The position numbers were made by a program, and so were the translations under genes. The notes under the pieces are model-generated. The model was not told the origin of the DNA, did no database searches, and saw only the letters and a program-made list of their open reading frames with translations. From assembly GCA_019247495.1 (NCBI GenBank), contig JAFAOU010000060.1, positions 1 to 37,651 of the forward strand: DNA of 37,651 bases, read 5' to 3'. Position 1 is the stretch's first letter; every line of letters begins with the position of its first letter. Below are positions 15,004 to 23,510 of the stretch, piece by piece. This DNA comes from Acidobacteriota bacterium (GTDB taxonomy: Bacteria; Acidobacteriota; Thermoanaerobaculia; Gp7-AA8).

Positions 15004-16710
15004 ATGAACGGATCGGACCTTCGGTCGAACAGCACCACCACGAACAATCCCTCCCGCAGCACCAAGACAGACACTCCCCTCCCACTCGACAGACCGGCCC
15101 AGGAAGTCTCCGGGACCACTCCGCGCGAACACGCCGGCGGCAATAGCCGAGGCGAGAGAATCATCAGCGGCATCGATCTCCTCGACTATGGGGCGGGCGG
15201 ACTGATGCCGCACAAGGTCTACATGGTCAAAGGCGGCAGCGGCGTCGGCAAGTCGCTCCTCGGCCTGCAGTATCTGACCCGCGGACTGGAGCTGCAGGAG
15301 CCGGGCGTGCTGATCACCGACCAGAAGCCGGAGAACGTGATGGCGCAAGCCCACTCGATCGGATTCGCCATCGATGAATCGGTTCGCCGCGGCCAGCTTT
15401 CGATTCTGAATCCGAGCCAGCATTACTTCGAGCTCGTCGAGAGTCCGGCCGACGTCATGGCCATCGTCGAAGAGCTGGGCGATTACATCAAGAAGCTCGG
15501 CGCGCGCCGGCTGGTCATCGATCCCGTCTACACGCTGATCAACACCTCGTACTCCAGCCATTTCGCACTGTCGATCACGCAGTCGCTGATCAATGCGCTC
15601 GAAGATCTGCCGGTCACGACGCTGCTGATTGCTTCGCACGATGAAAGCGCCGAGCTGAATCCGATCACGCGCCAGCTCGAACAGAACGCGTTCGGCGTCA
15701 TCGACCTTTCGCAGGACCAGGCCACCGGCGGACGGCTGATGCGCCTGTCGAAACTCAGTTACGCCAGCAACGACAATCTCTCCGCGAACTACCGCATCCT
15801 CAACGGCCGCGGTCTCATCAACTACCGCGGCGAGGGAGAGAAAGTCGCCGACGTCACAAAGCCGTGGGAGGAAACCTCCCCGGTCAGCCGCACCGTTCTG
15901 ATTCTCGGCGCGCAGCCGGATACGATCCGGCGCGTAAAGGAAGCGCTGGGCAGCGACTACCTAGTGCAGGCGGAGTCGGATCTGAAAGCGGGCGTCGAGC
16001 GCGCCACGCGCGAGAAGCCGAGCCTCGTGCTCGTCTCCCCCTCCCGTTCGCTGGGCTCGGTCAGCGCCATCCTCGACTTGGCCCGCAACGCCAGTTCGTC
16101 CATCGCGTTCCTCTCGCCGTCCGCGAACCGGCAGGCGGACAAAGTCCTCTACCTTCGCGCCGGCGCCGACGACTTCATCACAGAGCCGTTTACGCCCGCC
16201 GAATTGCGCGCCCGCGTCGATGCGCTCATCCGCCGCAGCGGACGCCGCCTCAATCTGCGCGACTCGCACATGACCAGCATCACACCCGAGGAGATGTCGT
16301 CGCTGATGAATGCCGAAGCGTCGCCGTCGCGCAAGGGTCCGGTCATGCAGACGAACGGTGAGACCGTTCAGTTTGACCCGGAGTTCAACGAGCGGATGCA
16401 GCGCAACGTCGACACGGTCTCGAAGTTCGATCAGCCGTTCGCGCTCTATTGGCTCAAGGCCAATGACGACGACCCCGAACTGAATCGCTCGCTCGCGCAG
16501 CTCTGCCGGCAGGAAGACGTGGTCTGCCACAACCGCGCCGGCGAGTTCGTCGCGATCCTCAGCGGCACCGATCAGAACGGGATCAAAGGATTCGAGAACC
16601 GCCTGAACGAAAAACTCGGCAAGCGCCTCGATCCGAATCGCGTCCGCCGAGGCTACTCGCTCTACAAACCGGGCGACTCGACCGAAGGGTTCACGCAGAA
16701 GGCAACGTAA
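15004..16710 (+). CDS. KaiC-like ATPase fused to a pseudo-receiver and a degenerate GGDEF domain
   Basis: The 568-residue protein has a disordered N-end of about 45 residues and a RecA/KaiC-type ATPase at about 50-285, with Walker A GGSGVGKSLL and a Walker B-like RRLVIDPV. A receiver-like domain at about 295-415 lacks the acidic pocket, has Ser in place of the phospho-Asp (VLVSPSRS) and Glu in place of the conserved Lys (TEPFTP). The C-terminal domain at about 440-550 is GGDEF-shaped, but the signature reads RAGEF, so no cyclase activity is expected. It is likely an ATP-driven signalling scaffold. AAGAGGA lies 4 nt before the ATG. The domain order is inferred from motifs. Confidence 0.78.
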   Translation: MNGSDLRSNSTTTNNPSRSTKTDTPLPLDRPAQEVSGTTPREHAGGNSRGERIISGIDLLDYGAGGLMPHKVYMVKGGSGVGKSLLGLQYLTRGLELQEPGVLITDQKPENVMAQAHSIGFAIDESVRRGQLSILNPSQHYFELVESPADVMAIVEELGDYIKKLGARRLVIDPVYTLINTSYSSHFALSITQSLINALEDLPVTTLLIASHDESAELNPITRQLEQNAFGVIDLSQDQATGGRLMRLSKLSYASNDNLSANYRILNGRGLINYRGEGEKVADVTKPWEETSPVSRTVLILGAQPDTIRRVKEALGSDYLVQAESDLKAGVERATREKPSLVLVSPSRSLGSVSAILDLARNASSSIAFLSPSANRQADKVLYLRAGADDFITEPFTPAELRARVDALIRRSGRRLNLRDSHMTSITPEEMSSLMNAEASPSRKGPVMQTNGETVQFDPEFNERMQRNVDTVSKFDQPFALYWLKANDDDPELNRSLAQLCRQEDVVCHNRAGEFVAILSGTDQNGIKGFENRLNEKLGKRLDPNRVRRGYSLYKPGDSTEGFTQKAT

Positions 16711-16714
16711 ACCC

Positions 16715-16787
16715 GGGACCGCGGGCATCCTGCCCGCTGTCCCTTTTCCATTCGCGCGGCAGCAGCGGGCAAGATGCCCGCGTTCCC
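16715..16787. repeat. Inverted repeat, 25-nt arms
   Basis: GGGACCGCGGGCATCCTGCC starts the left arm (16715-16739), and the right arm (16763-16787) is its reverse complement with two mismatches. It lies between the KaiC fusion and a TPR gene and could act as a terminator. Confidence 0.8.
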
Positions 16788-16791
16788 AGCT

Positions 16792-16797
16792 TAGAAT
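16792..16797 (+). promoter_or_regulatory. -10 box (TAGAAT), probably leaderless
   Basis: TAGAAT ends 7 nt before the ATG at 16805; no Shine-Dalgarno sequence. It directly abuts the upstream palindrome. Confidence 0.45.
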
Positions 16798-16804
16798 CAG
16801 CGGC

Positions 16805-18418
16805 ATGCGTACCGCCTGCATGCTCGCGCTCTCGTTCGTCCTCGCCGCCACGGCATTCGCACAGCACGAGATGCCGCCGGCCGCCGCAAAGCCGGTCGTC
16901 CTCGAATCCGGCCTCGGCAACGTCCACTGGCCGGTCTCGACGAAGAGCGCGCAAGCCCAGCGTTTCTTCGATCAGGGGATGAAGTATCTCTACGGCTTCA
17001 ATCACGAATCCGCCGTGGCGTCCTTCCAGCAAGCCACGCACCTCGATCCGAATCTGGCGATGGGCTACTGGGGCGCCGCCCTCGCCCTCGGACCCAACAT
17101 CAACATGGACGTCGATCCCGACCGCGAGAAGCAGGCCTACGAAAACGTCCACGCTGCGATGCTGCACGATGCCTCCGCGAAAGAGCGCGCGCTCATCGCA
17201 GCGCTCGCGAAGCGATACAGCAACGATCCGAAAGCCGATTTGAAAGCGCTCGGCCGCGACTACAGCGTGGCCATGAAGTCGCTCACGAAGAAATATCCCG
17301 ACGATCTCGACATCGCCACGCTCTACGCCGAGAGCCTCATGGATCTCCATCCCTGGAAGTTCTGGTCGCACGACGGCAAGGCGAACGAAGGGACGACTGA
17401 GATCGTGGCGACGCTCGAATCGGTCCTTCGCCGCAATCCGAATCACCTCGGCGCGAATCACTATTACGTTCACGCCATCGAAGCGTCGCCGCATCCCGAA
17501 CGCGCGCTCGCCAACGCTGACCGCCTCAAGACGCTGGCGCCGATGTCCGGCCACCTCGTGCACATGCCCGCGCACATCTACCAGCGCACCGGCAACTACG
17601 CCGGCGCCGCGCGCGCCAACGCGAACGCCGCCGCGACCGACCGCATCTTCATCAAGAACCACGGCGGCGAAGGCATCTACGCGGCGATGTATTACAACCA
17701 CAATCTCCAGTTCGGCCTCGCGTCCTACGCGATGTCCGGCCGCTTCGCGGAGGCAAAGACGATGTCTGACGAGTTCGCGGCGAACGCCACGATGATGGCC
17801 AAGGAAATGCCGCCGGCCGAATACGCCGCCGCGAGCACGCTCCTTCTCCTGGTCCGTTTCGGCCGCTGGAACGACGTGCTGAAAGCGAAGCCGGTCGACG
17901 TCGGTCCGCTATCGGCGACCTTCTCCCATTTCGCGCGCGGCTCGGCGTTCGCGAAATTGGGCAACGTCGCCGGCGCCGAATCCGAACAGAAAGCGTTCGA
18001 AGCCGCCCGCGCGAACGTCCCCGACGATCCCGGCCTCTTCCAGAACTCCGAAAAAGCGGTCGCCGAAGTGGCGACGCACGTCCTGGCGGGCCGCATCGCC
18101 GAAGCCCGCGGCAACATGCGCGACGCGATCGCCGAATACACGAAAGCGGTCGCGCAGGAAGACACCCTCGACTACGACGAGCCCACCGACTGGTTCTACC
18201 CCACCCGCGAAACCCTCGGCGCCGCCCTCCTCCGCGCTCGTCGCGCGTCGGAGGCCGAGAACGTGCTGCGCGCCGACCTGACCCGCAACCCCCACAATCC
18301 CCGCTCGCTCTTCGCCCTCGCCGCCGCCCTGCGCGCACAGAAGAAGGACGCCGCGCCGGTCACCGCCGAATTCGGGCGGGTTTGGGAGGGTGGGAAACTG
18401 GCGCTAGCGGATTACTGA
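16805..18418 (+). CDS. Exported TPR-repeat protein
   Basis: The 537-residue protein has a cleavable signal peptide (to about ATAFAQ) and helical repeats. Repeats are recognisable around AVASFQQATHLDPNLAMGYW, NYAGAARANANAAATD, and RGNMRDAIAEYTKAV, and there is a His-rich centre (HYYVHAIEASPHPERAL and HLVHMPAHIYQR). This layout is common in hypothetical periplasmic proteins of soil bacteria; the conserved His motifs suggest it may be more than a scaffold. It is probably periplasmic. Enzymatic activity is not assigned. Confidence 0.78.
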   Translation: MRTACMLALSFVLAATAFAQHEMPPAAAKPVVLESGLGNVHWPVSTKSAQAQRFFDQGMKYLYGFNHESAVASFQQATHLDPNLAMGYWGAALALGPNINMDVDPDREKQAYENVHAAMLHDASAKERALIAALAKRYSNDPKADLKALGRDYSVAMKSLTKKYPDDLDIATLYAESLMDLHPWKFWSHDGKANEGTTEIVATLESVLRRNPNHLGANHYYVHAIEASPHPERALANADRLKTLAPMSGHLVHMPAHIYQRTGNYAGAARANANAAATDRIFIKNHGGEGIYAAMYYNHNLQFGLASYAMSGRFAEAKTMSDEFAANATMMAKEMPPAEYAAASTLLLLVRFGRWNDVLKAKPVDVGPLSATFSHFARGSAFAKLGNVAGAESEQKAFEAARANVPDDPGLFQNSEKAVAEVATHVLAGRIAEARGNMRDAIAEYTKAVAQEDTLDYDEPTDWFYPTRETLGAALLRARRASEAENVLRADLTRNPHNPRSLFALAAALRAQKKDAAPVTAEFGRVWEGGKLALADY

Positions 18419-18432
18419 TTTACAGGGACCGG

Positions 18433-18590
18433 GGTCACGCGGAGACGCGGAGGAGCGGAGAAAGCAGTGATCCCTCCGCGGCTCCGCGGCTCCGCGTGAA
18501 CGAGCGTTGCCCGTCAACTACGCGCAGATCCCACCACCCTCTGGCCTCCTCTGACTTTCCTCCGCCTCTCCGCGTCTCCGCGTGAACCGT
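18433..18590. repeat. Nested GC-rich inverted repeats ('CGCGGAG' family)
   Basis: The 279-nt gap between two genes contains TCACGCGGAGACGCGGAGG at the left and its reverse complement (CCTC..CGCGTCTCCGCGTGA) at the right end, with an inner hairpin formed with CTCCGCGGCTCCGCGTGA at about 18485-18500. No gene was seen here. Confidence 0.7.
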
Positions 18591-18697
18591 CCCCCCTCCG
18601 CATCCGCGCGTGCGCAACATCACACCCTCATCCCGCCACGTAACCTACATTCCCGTTCTCTCTCTCTCTCATCAACCACAAACCAAAAGGAGACCCC

Positions 18698-20983
18698 ATG
18701 TATCGATCAATGGTCCCCCTCTGTGTGCTTTTTGTCGCCCTACCGCTGTTCGCGGCCATCTCGTATCCGCCTCCGACGATTCTCACCGGCGGGTCGGGAC
18801 CGTTCGCGATCGCGGTCGCGGATTTTAACAACGACTGCGCCGCGGACTTCGCCACCGCCGATCAATTCGCGAACAGCGTCACCGTCCGTTTCGGAAGCGG
18901 CGGCGGATCGTTTCCGACGCTGGCTACGATCAACGGCTTCGTGGCGCCGCAAGCCATCGTCGCGGGCGACTTCAACAACGATGGCGCGCCCGATCTCGCC
19001 GTCGGCAACACGGCCGGACTCAGCGCCGATCCGGTCGGCCACATCATCTCCATCCTGCTGAACAACAACGACGCCTCCGGCACCTTCACGACGCTCGCGA
19101 CCGCGAACAGTCCCGCCACCAACGGCTTCGTGTCGCGTCTCGTCGCTGCCGACGTCAACGAAGACGGCAACCTCGATCTCCTGGCCGTCGACTCCAACAC
19201 GTCGCCCAACGGCGTGCGCCTCTACCTCGGCGACGGAACCGGTCACTTCGCTGCGGCCAGCGTCATTTCCACCGACACGCATTCGCCGCTCGCGCTCGTG
19301 GCCGTCGATCTGAATGGCGATCATCATCTCGACCTCGCCGTGGCCACGGGCGACACGACCGCCATCTTCCTCGGCGCCGGCAACGGTACCTTCGGCGCTC
19401 CGGCCTACATTCTTTATCCCGATCCCATCGAGGGCGCTGACGGCGCCGCGCACCTCGCGGCCGCCGACATCGACCACGACGGCGACATCGATCTCGTCAC
19501 CACCGCCGGCAACTTCCTGCGCGGCGTTACGGTGCTGCGCAACAACGGCGACGCCACGTTCACGCGCAATCGTTTCCAGATCAACACCGTGGTCACGAAC
19601 CCCGTCTTCGTCGCACTCGCGGACCTCGACGGCGACGGCAACATCGACATCGTCACCGCCAACCAGTCCGGCTGCACGCCCGACGGCAGCAACCTGAGCG
19701 CGCGTCCGGGCAACGGCGACGGAACCTTCGGAGCGATTCTTCCGATTTCCGTCGGCTACGGTCCGACGTGCCTCAACTCGCATTGGCAGCCGAACGCCAT
19801 CGCCGCCGTCGATCTCAATTGCGACGGTGCGGCCGATCTGATCGTGCCGAACATGAACACTGCCTTCACCAGCGTGCTGCTAACCACAGGTGCATCCGAC
19901 ACGACCGCGCCCGTCGTCACTGCGCCGCCGGCGGTCAGCGTCGCCGTCGGTCCGTCATGCTCCGCCGTCGTCAGCGATGCGCAACTCGGCCACGCCACCG
20001 CGACCGACAACTGCAGCAGTTGCGTCGTCATCGTCCGCAGCGGCGTCCCGGCCGGTAACGTCTTCCCCGTCGGAACGACCAACGTCACCTACACCGGCAA
20101 CGACGGCCACGGCAACAGCGCCGCTGCCATCCAGCACGTGACGGTGACGGACGCGAATCCGCCAACGATCACCGCGCCCACAAACGTCGCCACCACCGCC
20201 GGTGCCAGTTGCAACGCCACCGTCGATCCGGGCACGCCCGTCGCCTCCGACTCCTGCTCCAGCGTCACCGTGACCAGCTCGCGCAGCGACGCGCAGCCGC
20301 TCGGCGCACCGTATCCAATCGGCGTCACCACGATCACCTGGACGGCCACCGACACCAGCGCCAACAGCGCGACCGCGACACAGACGATCACCGTGACCGA
20401 TGCCACGCCGCCATCGATCACCGCGCCGGCAAACATCACCGCGGTGGCCGGCGCGACCTGTTCCGTGACCATCGATCCCGGCACCGCGACCGCGGGCGAC
20501 GCCTGCTCGATCGTCACCGTCACCAGCGCGCGCAGCGACAGTCAGCCGCTCGCCGCCCCATTCCCCCTCGGCACGACTACGATCACCTGGACGGCCACCG
20601 ACGCCGCGAACAACAGCGCCAGCGCGACGCAGACGACCACCGTCACCGCGCCGCCGCTGGTCATCACCGGCGGTACGGCGAGTCCGAATGCGCTCTGGCC
20701 GCCGAACCACAAGTACGTTCCGGTCGCTGTCAGCTACACCCTCAGCGGCGGCTGCGGAACCGGCGCGTGCGCGATCACTTCAGTCACCAGCAATGAGCCG
20801 GTCAACGGTCTCGGCGACGGCGACACGTCGCCCGACTGGCAGATCGTCGACGCGCACCACGTCAACCTGCGCGCCGAACGTTCCGGCACCGGCAGCGGCC
20901 GCGTCTACACGATTACCGTCACCTGCACCGACGGCGGCGGCCACACGAGCACGAAGACCACGCAAGTCACCGTCGCGCACTAA
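18698..20983 (+). CDS. Secreted FG-GAP/VCBS and HYR-domain protein
   Basis: The 761-residue protein has a signal peptide (to about LPLFAA). Residues about 25-400 hold FG-GAP/VCBS-type beta-propeller repeats with Ca-binding-like loops (DFNNDCAADFA, DFNNDGAPDLA, DVNEDGNLDLL, DLNGDHHLDLA, DIDHDGDIDLV, DLDGDGNIDIV). Residues about 405-660 hold three HYR (immunoglobulin-like) modules, each starting near PP-x-(I/V)-TAP and ending with a TVTDA-type linker, with paired Cys in SDSCSSVTVTS and GDACSIVTVTS. A final Cys-rich module (NALWPPNHKYV) closes it. It is likely a surface or secreted adhesion-type protein. AGGAG lies 4 nt before the ATG. No sorting signal was recognised. Confidence 0.85.
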   Translation: MYRSMVPLCVLFVALPLFAAISYPPPTILTGGSGPFAIAVADFNNDCAADFATADQFANSVTVRFGSGGGSFPTLATINGFVAPQAIVAGDFNNDGAPDLAVGNTAGLSADPVGHIISILLNNNDASGTFTTLATANSPATNGFVSRLVAADVNEDGNLDLLAVDSNTSPNGVRLYLGDGTGHFAAASVISTDTHSPLALVAVDLNGDHHLDLAVATGDTTAIFLGAGNGTFGAPAYILYPDPIEGADGAAHLAAADIDHDGDIDLVTTAGNFLRGVTVLRNNGDATFTRNRFQINTVVTNPVFVALADLDGDGNIDIVTANQSGCTPDGSNLSARPGNGDGTFGAILPISVGYGPTCLNSHWQPNAIAAVDLNCDGAADLIVPNMNTAFTSVLLTTGASDTTAPVVTAPPAVSVAVGPSCSAVVSDAQLGHATATDNCSSCVVIVRSGVPAGNVFPVGTTNVTYTGNDGHGNSAAAIQHVTVTDANPPTITAPTNVATTAGASCNATVDPGTPVASDSCSSVTVTSSRSDAQPLGAPYPIGVTTITWTATDTSANSATATQTITVTDATPPSITAPANITAVAGATCSVTIDPGTATAGDACSIVTVTSARSDSQPLAAPFPLGTTTITWTATDAANNSASATQTTTVTAPPLVITGGTASPNALWPPNHKYVPVAVSYTLSGGCGTGACAITSVTSNEPVNGLGDGDTSPDWQIVDAHHVNLRAERSGTGSGRVYTITVTCTDGGGHTSTKTTQVTVAH

Positions 20984-20993
20984 CGTCTTTCAC

Positions 20994-21023
20994 AGGCCGG
21001 CACACGCATACGTGTGCCGGCCT
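20994..21023. terminator. Bidirectional hairpin terminator
   Basis: A perfect 13-bp stem (AGGCCGGCACACG / CGTGTGCCGGCCT) with a 4-nt loop lies between convergent genes and is followed on the plus strand by a short T-rich run. It overlaps the stop codon of the minus-strand GNAT gene. Confidence 0.75.
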
Positions 21024-21528
21024 ACGTTTCTTTGTAGAAGATGACCGTGTCGCAGAGCGAGCCATCCGGATTCAATGCGTAGCCCGGAATCACGCCCACC
21101 TCGATCCATCCAACCCGCCGATACAACGACTCCGCTGCGTCACCACGCTTCGTGTCGAGCGTCAGCAGCGTGAAGCCGTCCGATCGCGCGCGCCGTTCGA
21201 TCTCCTCCATCAGCATCCTGCCGAGTCCCTTGCCGCGTGCGCGCCGATGGACGAGAAGCTTGGCGACGTCCGCGCGGTGCGGCTGATTCGGCATCGGCGC
21301 AGGACGGAGTTGAACGGTGCCTGCAATCCCCCTCCCATCACGAGCGACAAGAAAGATGGCGCGTTCATCCGCTTGGGAGATGCTCCGGCGCCACCACTCG
21401 ATCGCGAGTTCCAGCGTCGTCGAGTCGAGGAAGCCCACCGAGGCGCCGGAGGCAGTGGCGTCGAGCAGAAGGAGAGCCAGACCCTCGATGTCGTCATCGC
21501 TGACTGGCAAGGCCAGTTGTTCGATCAC
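21022..21528 (-). CDS. GNAT-family N-acetyltransferase
   Basis: The 168-residue protein has the GNAT fold: beta4 (VAKLLVHRRARGKGLGRMLM) contains the acetyl-CoA pyrophosphate loop R-x-x-G-x-G as RARGKGLG, followed by a LLTLDTKRGDAAESLYRRVGW segment that binds the CoA arm. It transfers an acetyl group from acetyl-CoA to an amine; the acceptor is unknown. The GTG start at 21528 has no Shine-Dalgarno sequence but has TAAACT 6 nt upstream (21535-21540), fitting a leaderless transcript. Confidence 0.88.
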   Translation of the reverse strand: MIEQLALPVSDDDIEGLALLLLDATASGASVGFLDSTTLELAIEWWRRSISQADERAIFLVARDGRGIAGTVQLRPAPMPNQPHRADVAKLLVHRRARGKGLGRMLMEEIERRARSDGFTLLTLDTKRGDAAESLYRRVGWIEVGVIPGYALNPDGSLCDTVIFYKET

Positions 21529-21643
21529 GCTTGGAGTTTATCGTGGCCTTGACGTGCGATCCGGAGAGCCGACAGGCTGTCTTTGACAGGCATCGACGAG
21601 GCCCGTAGCATCGGCGCACATTTCATCAAGCGAGGAGATGATG

Positions 21644-21904
21644 ATGGGCAACTTGTACGGAAGCGTTGTCGACGCTCACGGAACTGGCCTTCCGGGCGTC
21701 ACCGTTACGCTCAGTGGCCAGGGGTTGCCGCAGGTTCAGGTTACGGACGCCGAGGGTCACTTCAGGTTTATTGGCCTTCAGCCCGGGAGATATCAAATCA
21801 GGGCTGAACTGGAAGGGTTCTCGACAGCCCGCTACCCGAACGTCGATATCGCCGCGCACCGCGACGCGCAACTCGAGATTACCCTCGAGCCCGCGATCGG
21901 GTGA
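21644..21904 (+). CDS. Stand-alone carboxypeptidase-regulatory-like (CarboxypepD_reg) domain protein
   Basis: The protein is 86 residues from the third of three successive ATGs (21638, 21641, 21644), chosen because GAGGAG ends 6 nt before it. It is a single beta-sandwich of the carboxypeptidase-regulatory type: GSVVDAHGTGLPGVTVTL, VTDAEGHFRFIGLQPGRYQI and a final DAQLEITLEP. Such domains usually sit at the N-end of TonB receptors or secreted proteins, but here there is no signal peptide and no partner domain. Function is unknown. Confidence 0.7.
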   Translation: MGNLYGSVVDAHGTGLPGVTVTLSGQGLPQVQVTDAEGHFRFIGLQPGRYQIRAELEGFSTARYPNVDIAAHRDAQLEITLEPAIG

Positions 21905-21916
21905 GATCTCAGCGCC

Positions 21917-21952
21917 TTTATCCGTGGAAATCTGCGTCATCTGCGGATCAGA
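21917..21952. repeat. 'ATCTGCG' repeat, copy 2
   Basis: TTTATCCGTGGAAATCTGCG followed by TCATCTGCGGAT. The end of the DinB gene runs into it, so part of its C-terminus is repeat-derived. Confidence 0.55.
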
Positions 21953-22443
21953 GTTTCCCAACTCCAGAGGCGCGATGTCACTTTCTTCGGCAACGGAAAT
22001 CCGAGCTGGTGCGCGAGCATGCACACCTGGCCGCGGTGGTGGGCTTCGTGCGAAAGCATGTACGCCAGCATTTCCCACCCAACCGGCCATGGCGGAGCCC
22101 AGCCATCTCTGCGAAACGTCTCGATGCGTCCCTCGCCGGCGTCCGCGAGCATCTCCGCACATCGGGCTGCGCTTTCTGCCAGTCCGGCGCGCGCCTCAGC
22201 GGGCGTGCATCGTGCGCGGTTAAGCAGCCGCGGAACTTTCAGATGCGGAGCCGTGAGCCTGACCCACTTCGCGCGGACGTTGTGCATGTGCGTGAAGATC
22301 GCCGCAATCGTGCGAACCTTGCCCGGTGGTTTCGATGCCCACGCGGCGGGGTCGAGATGTTCGATCAGAAGCTGGTTGATCCGATCGTTCGCGGCAAAGA
22401 TGCGGACCGCATCTCCGCCGAATTGCGTTTGAGTCGAGATCAC
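21937..22443 (-). CDS. DinB-family protein
   Basis: The 168-residue product has the DinB/YfiT four-helix fold with a metal triad: His in FTHMHNVRAKWV and the pair in HEAHHRGQVCMLAHQLG. Members are metal-dependent enzymes or thiol-transferase-like proteins; the substrate here is unknown. The start is uncertain. A GTG at 22443 has a TACCAT box 8 nt upstream and gives a normal family length. An ATG at 22479 would add 12 hydrophobic residues encoded at the edge of a repeat and has no Shine-Dalgarno sequence. Confidence 0.78.
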   Translation of the reverse strand: MISTQTQFGGDAVRIFAANDRINQLLIEHLDPAAWASKPPGKVRTIAAIFTHMHNVRAKWVRLTAPHLKVPRLLNRARCTPAEARAGLAESAARCAEMLADAGEGRIETFRRDGWAPPWPVGWEMLAYMLSHEAHHRGQVCMLAHQLGFPLPKKVTSRLWSWETLIRR

Positions 22444-22479
22444 AGCGATGAATGGTACTGCCGCAGTGATTGCAGCCAT

Positions 22480-22546
22480 TTATCCGCAGAGAGACGCAGA
22501 TTGAAACCGGCGTTTCCCTCTGCGTAAATCTGCGTAATCTGCGGAG
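22480..22546. repeat. 'ATCTGCG' palindrome, copy 3
   Basis: The left arm TATCCGCAGAGAGACGCAGA and right arm TCTGCGTAATCTGCGGA form an imperfect hairpin between the DinB gene and the toxin-antitoxin promoter. Confidence 0.7.
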
Positions 22547-22591
22547 GGTCTTCTCAGTACGGCCGAGCGAGCCGCCGCCTACCGACACGCC

Positions 22592-22622
22592 TTGACGATC
22601 TGTATACGTCTACGATATACGT
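22592..22622 (+). promoter_or_regulatory. brnTA promoter with tandem TATACGT words
   Basis: TTGACG (22592-22597) and TATACG (22616-22621) are separated by 18 nt, the most canonical promoter in the window. TATACGT is repeated at 22603-22609 and 22616-22622, 13 nt apart. BrnA-type antitoxins repress their own promoter, so these repeats are operator candidates. The -10 box ends 7 nt before the GTG of brnT. Confidence 0.6.
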
Positions 22623-22628
22623 GGCCCT

Positions 22629-22952
22629 GTGGCCAACCTCGACCCTTCCTCGTGGGAAGGTTGCGACTGGGACGATGGGAATATCGGTAAGAACTGGACC
22701 AAGCATCGCGTCACGGATTGGGAGATCGAAGAAATCTTTCTCAACCAACCGATCGCGTTCGGGACCGATACGGGGCATTCCAGGAGCGAGGCCAGATACT
22801 TCGCCCTCGGTCAGACGAACCGCGGGCGGTGGCTGTTTGTTGCGTTTACGGTACGCGGCAATCTCGTTCGGCCGATAACGGCGCGGGATATGAATGCGCG
22901 CGAGCGGAGATCGTATGAAACCTCGAAAGAAGATACCAACGTTCAAGGATGA
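22629..22952 (+). CDS. brnT: BrnT-family ribonuclease toxin
   Basis: The 107-residue protein is a BrnT toxin, a RelE-fold RNase that stops translation when free of BrnA. Features are the opening CDWDDGNIGKNWTKHRVT (the W-D-x-x-K-x-x-x-N-x-x-K-H motif), the central EARYFALGQTNRGRWLFVAF and the closing R-P-I-T-A-R-D-M-N-A-R-E-R-R-S-Y with the conserved Arg/Glu-Arg-Arg tail. The start is the GTG at 22629. The 3' end overlaps brnA by 38 nt, the usual toxin-first order of this type II system. Confidence 0.92.
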   Translation: MANLDPSSWEGCDWDDGNIGKNWTKHRVTDWEIEEIFLNQPIAFGTDTGHSRSEARYFALGQTNRGRWLFVAFTVRGNLVRPITARDMNARERRSYETSKEDTNVQG

Positions 22953-23229
22953 AGACGCGGAGCGTGAGTTCTGGGGCAAGGCGGATTCGACGGAGTACGT
23001 CGATTGGTCCAAGGCGCAGCGGATCACCCTGCCGAACTTTCGGCCGACGCTTCGGACCATTTCTCTTCGGTTGCCGGAGTCGATGATCGCAGAGCTCAAA
23101 CTGCTTGCGAACCAAAGAGATGTTCCTTACCAGTCGTTGCTCAAGGTCTTCCTTGCAGACCGCATCAATGAAGAGCGTGCGCGGCAGAATGGTCAGAAGA
23201 AGCCGGCGTCCCGCAAGCGGGCGAGCTGA
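22915..23229 (+). CDS. brnA: BrnA-family antitoxin
   Basis: The 104-residue protein carries the ribbon-helix-helix fold at about 50-90: LRTISLRLPESMIAELKLLA and DVPYQSLLKVFLADRI are BrnA hallmarks. It binds BrnT and represses the brnTA promoter. The N-terminal DEDAEREFWGKADSTEYVDW segment is the usual BrnT-contacting region. The ATG at 22915 lies inside brnT, with GCGGAGA a few bases upstream; an earlier in-frame ATG at 22894 has no such site. Confidence 0.92.
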   Translation: MKPRKKIPTFKDEDAEREFWGKADSTEYVDWSKAQRITLPNFRPTLRTISLRLPESMIAELKLLANQRDVPYQSLLKVFLADRINEERARQNGQKKPASRKRAS

Positions 23230-23258
23230 GAGGCGCACACACGAGGGGCGGTGACGTC

Positions 23259-23456
23259 ATGCCATTTCTATCCGAAGCGCTGCGGTATGCGGAGAATCCT
23301 GTCACGAGCGTTGAGCAGCTTCGCATCGCTTGCGAGATCCTCTCACTCGACACCTCGGGTACGCAGGACGAACTTCGAGCACGCCTGCTGGCGCACCTGA
23401 ATACGCTGGATTCCGAAATGCCCGTCGTCTGCCTGAATCCGAAAGTTCAAGGGTGA
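23259..23456 (+). CDS. Small SAP-domain protein
   Basis: The 65-residue protein has a SAP (SAF-A/B, Acinus, PIAS) helix-turn-helix motif: VEQLRIACEILSLDTSGTQD then ELRARLLAHL. SAP domains bind DNA or RNA. It begins 29 nt after brnA and could be the third gene of the same transcript; GAGGGGCGG lies upstream of its ATG. The connection with the toxin-antitoxin pair is positional only. Confidence 0.68.
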   Translation: MPFLSEALRYAENPVTSVEQLRIACEILSLDTSGTQDELRARLLAHLNTLDSEMPVVCLNPKVQG

Positions 23457-23510
23457 CTCCGATTCCCGGGATGTCCGACGGGCTCGACCTTTGCTTCTTT
23501 CGGCGTTTCG

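Noticed and set aside
13602..15173. A 523-codon open frame on the minus strand
   Set aside because: It is the shadow of the DUF4388-FHA gene and reads through a CACAGAG palindrome; no recognisable domain.
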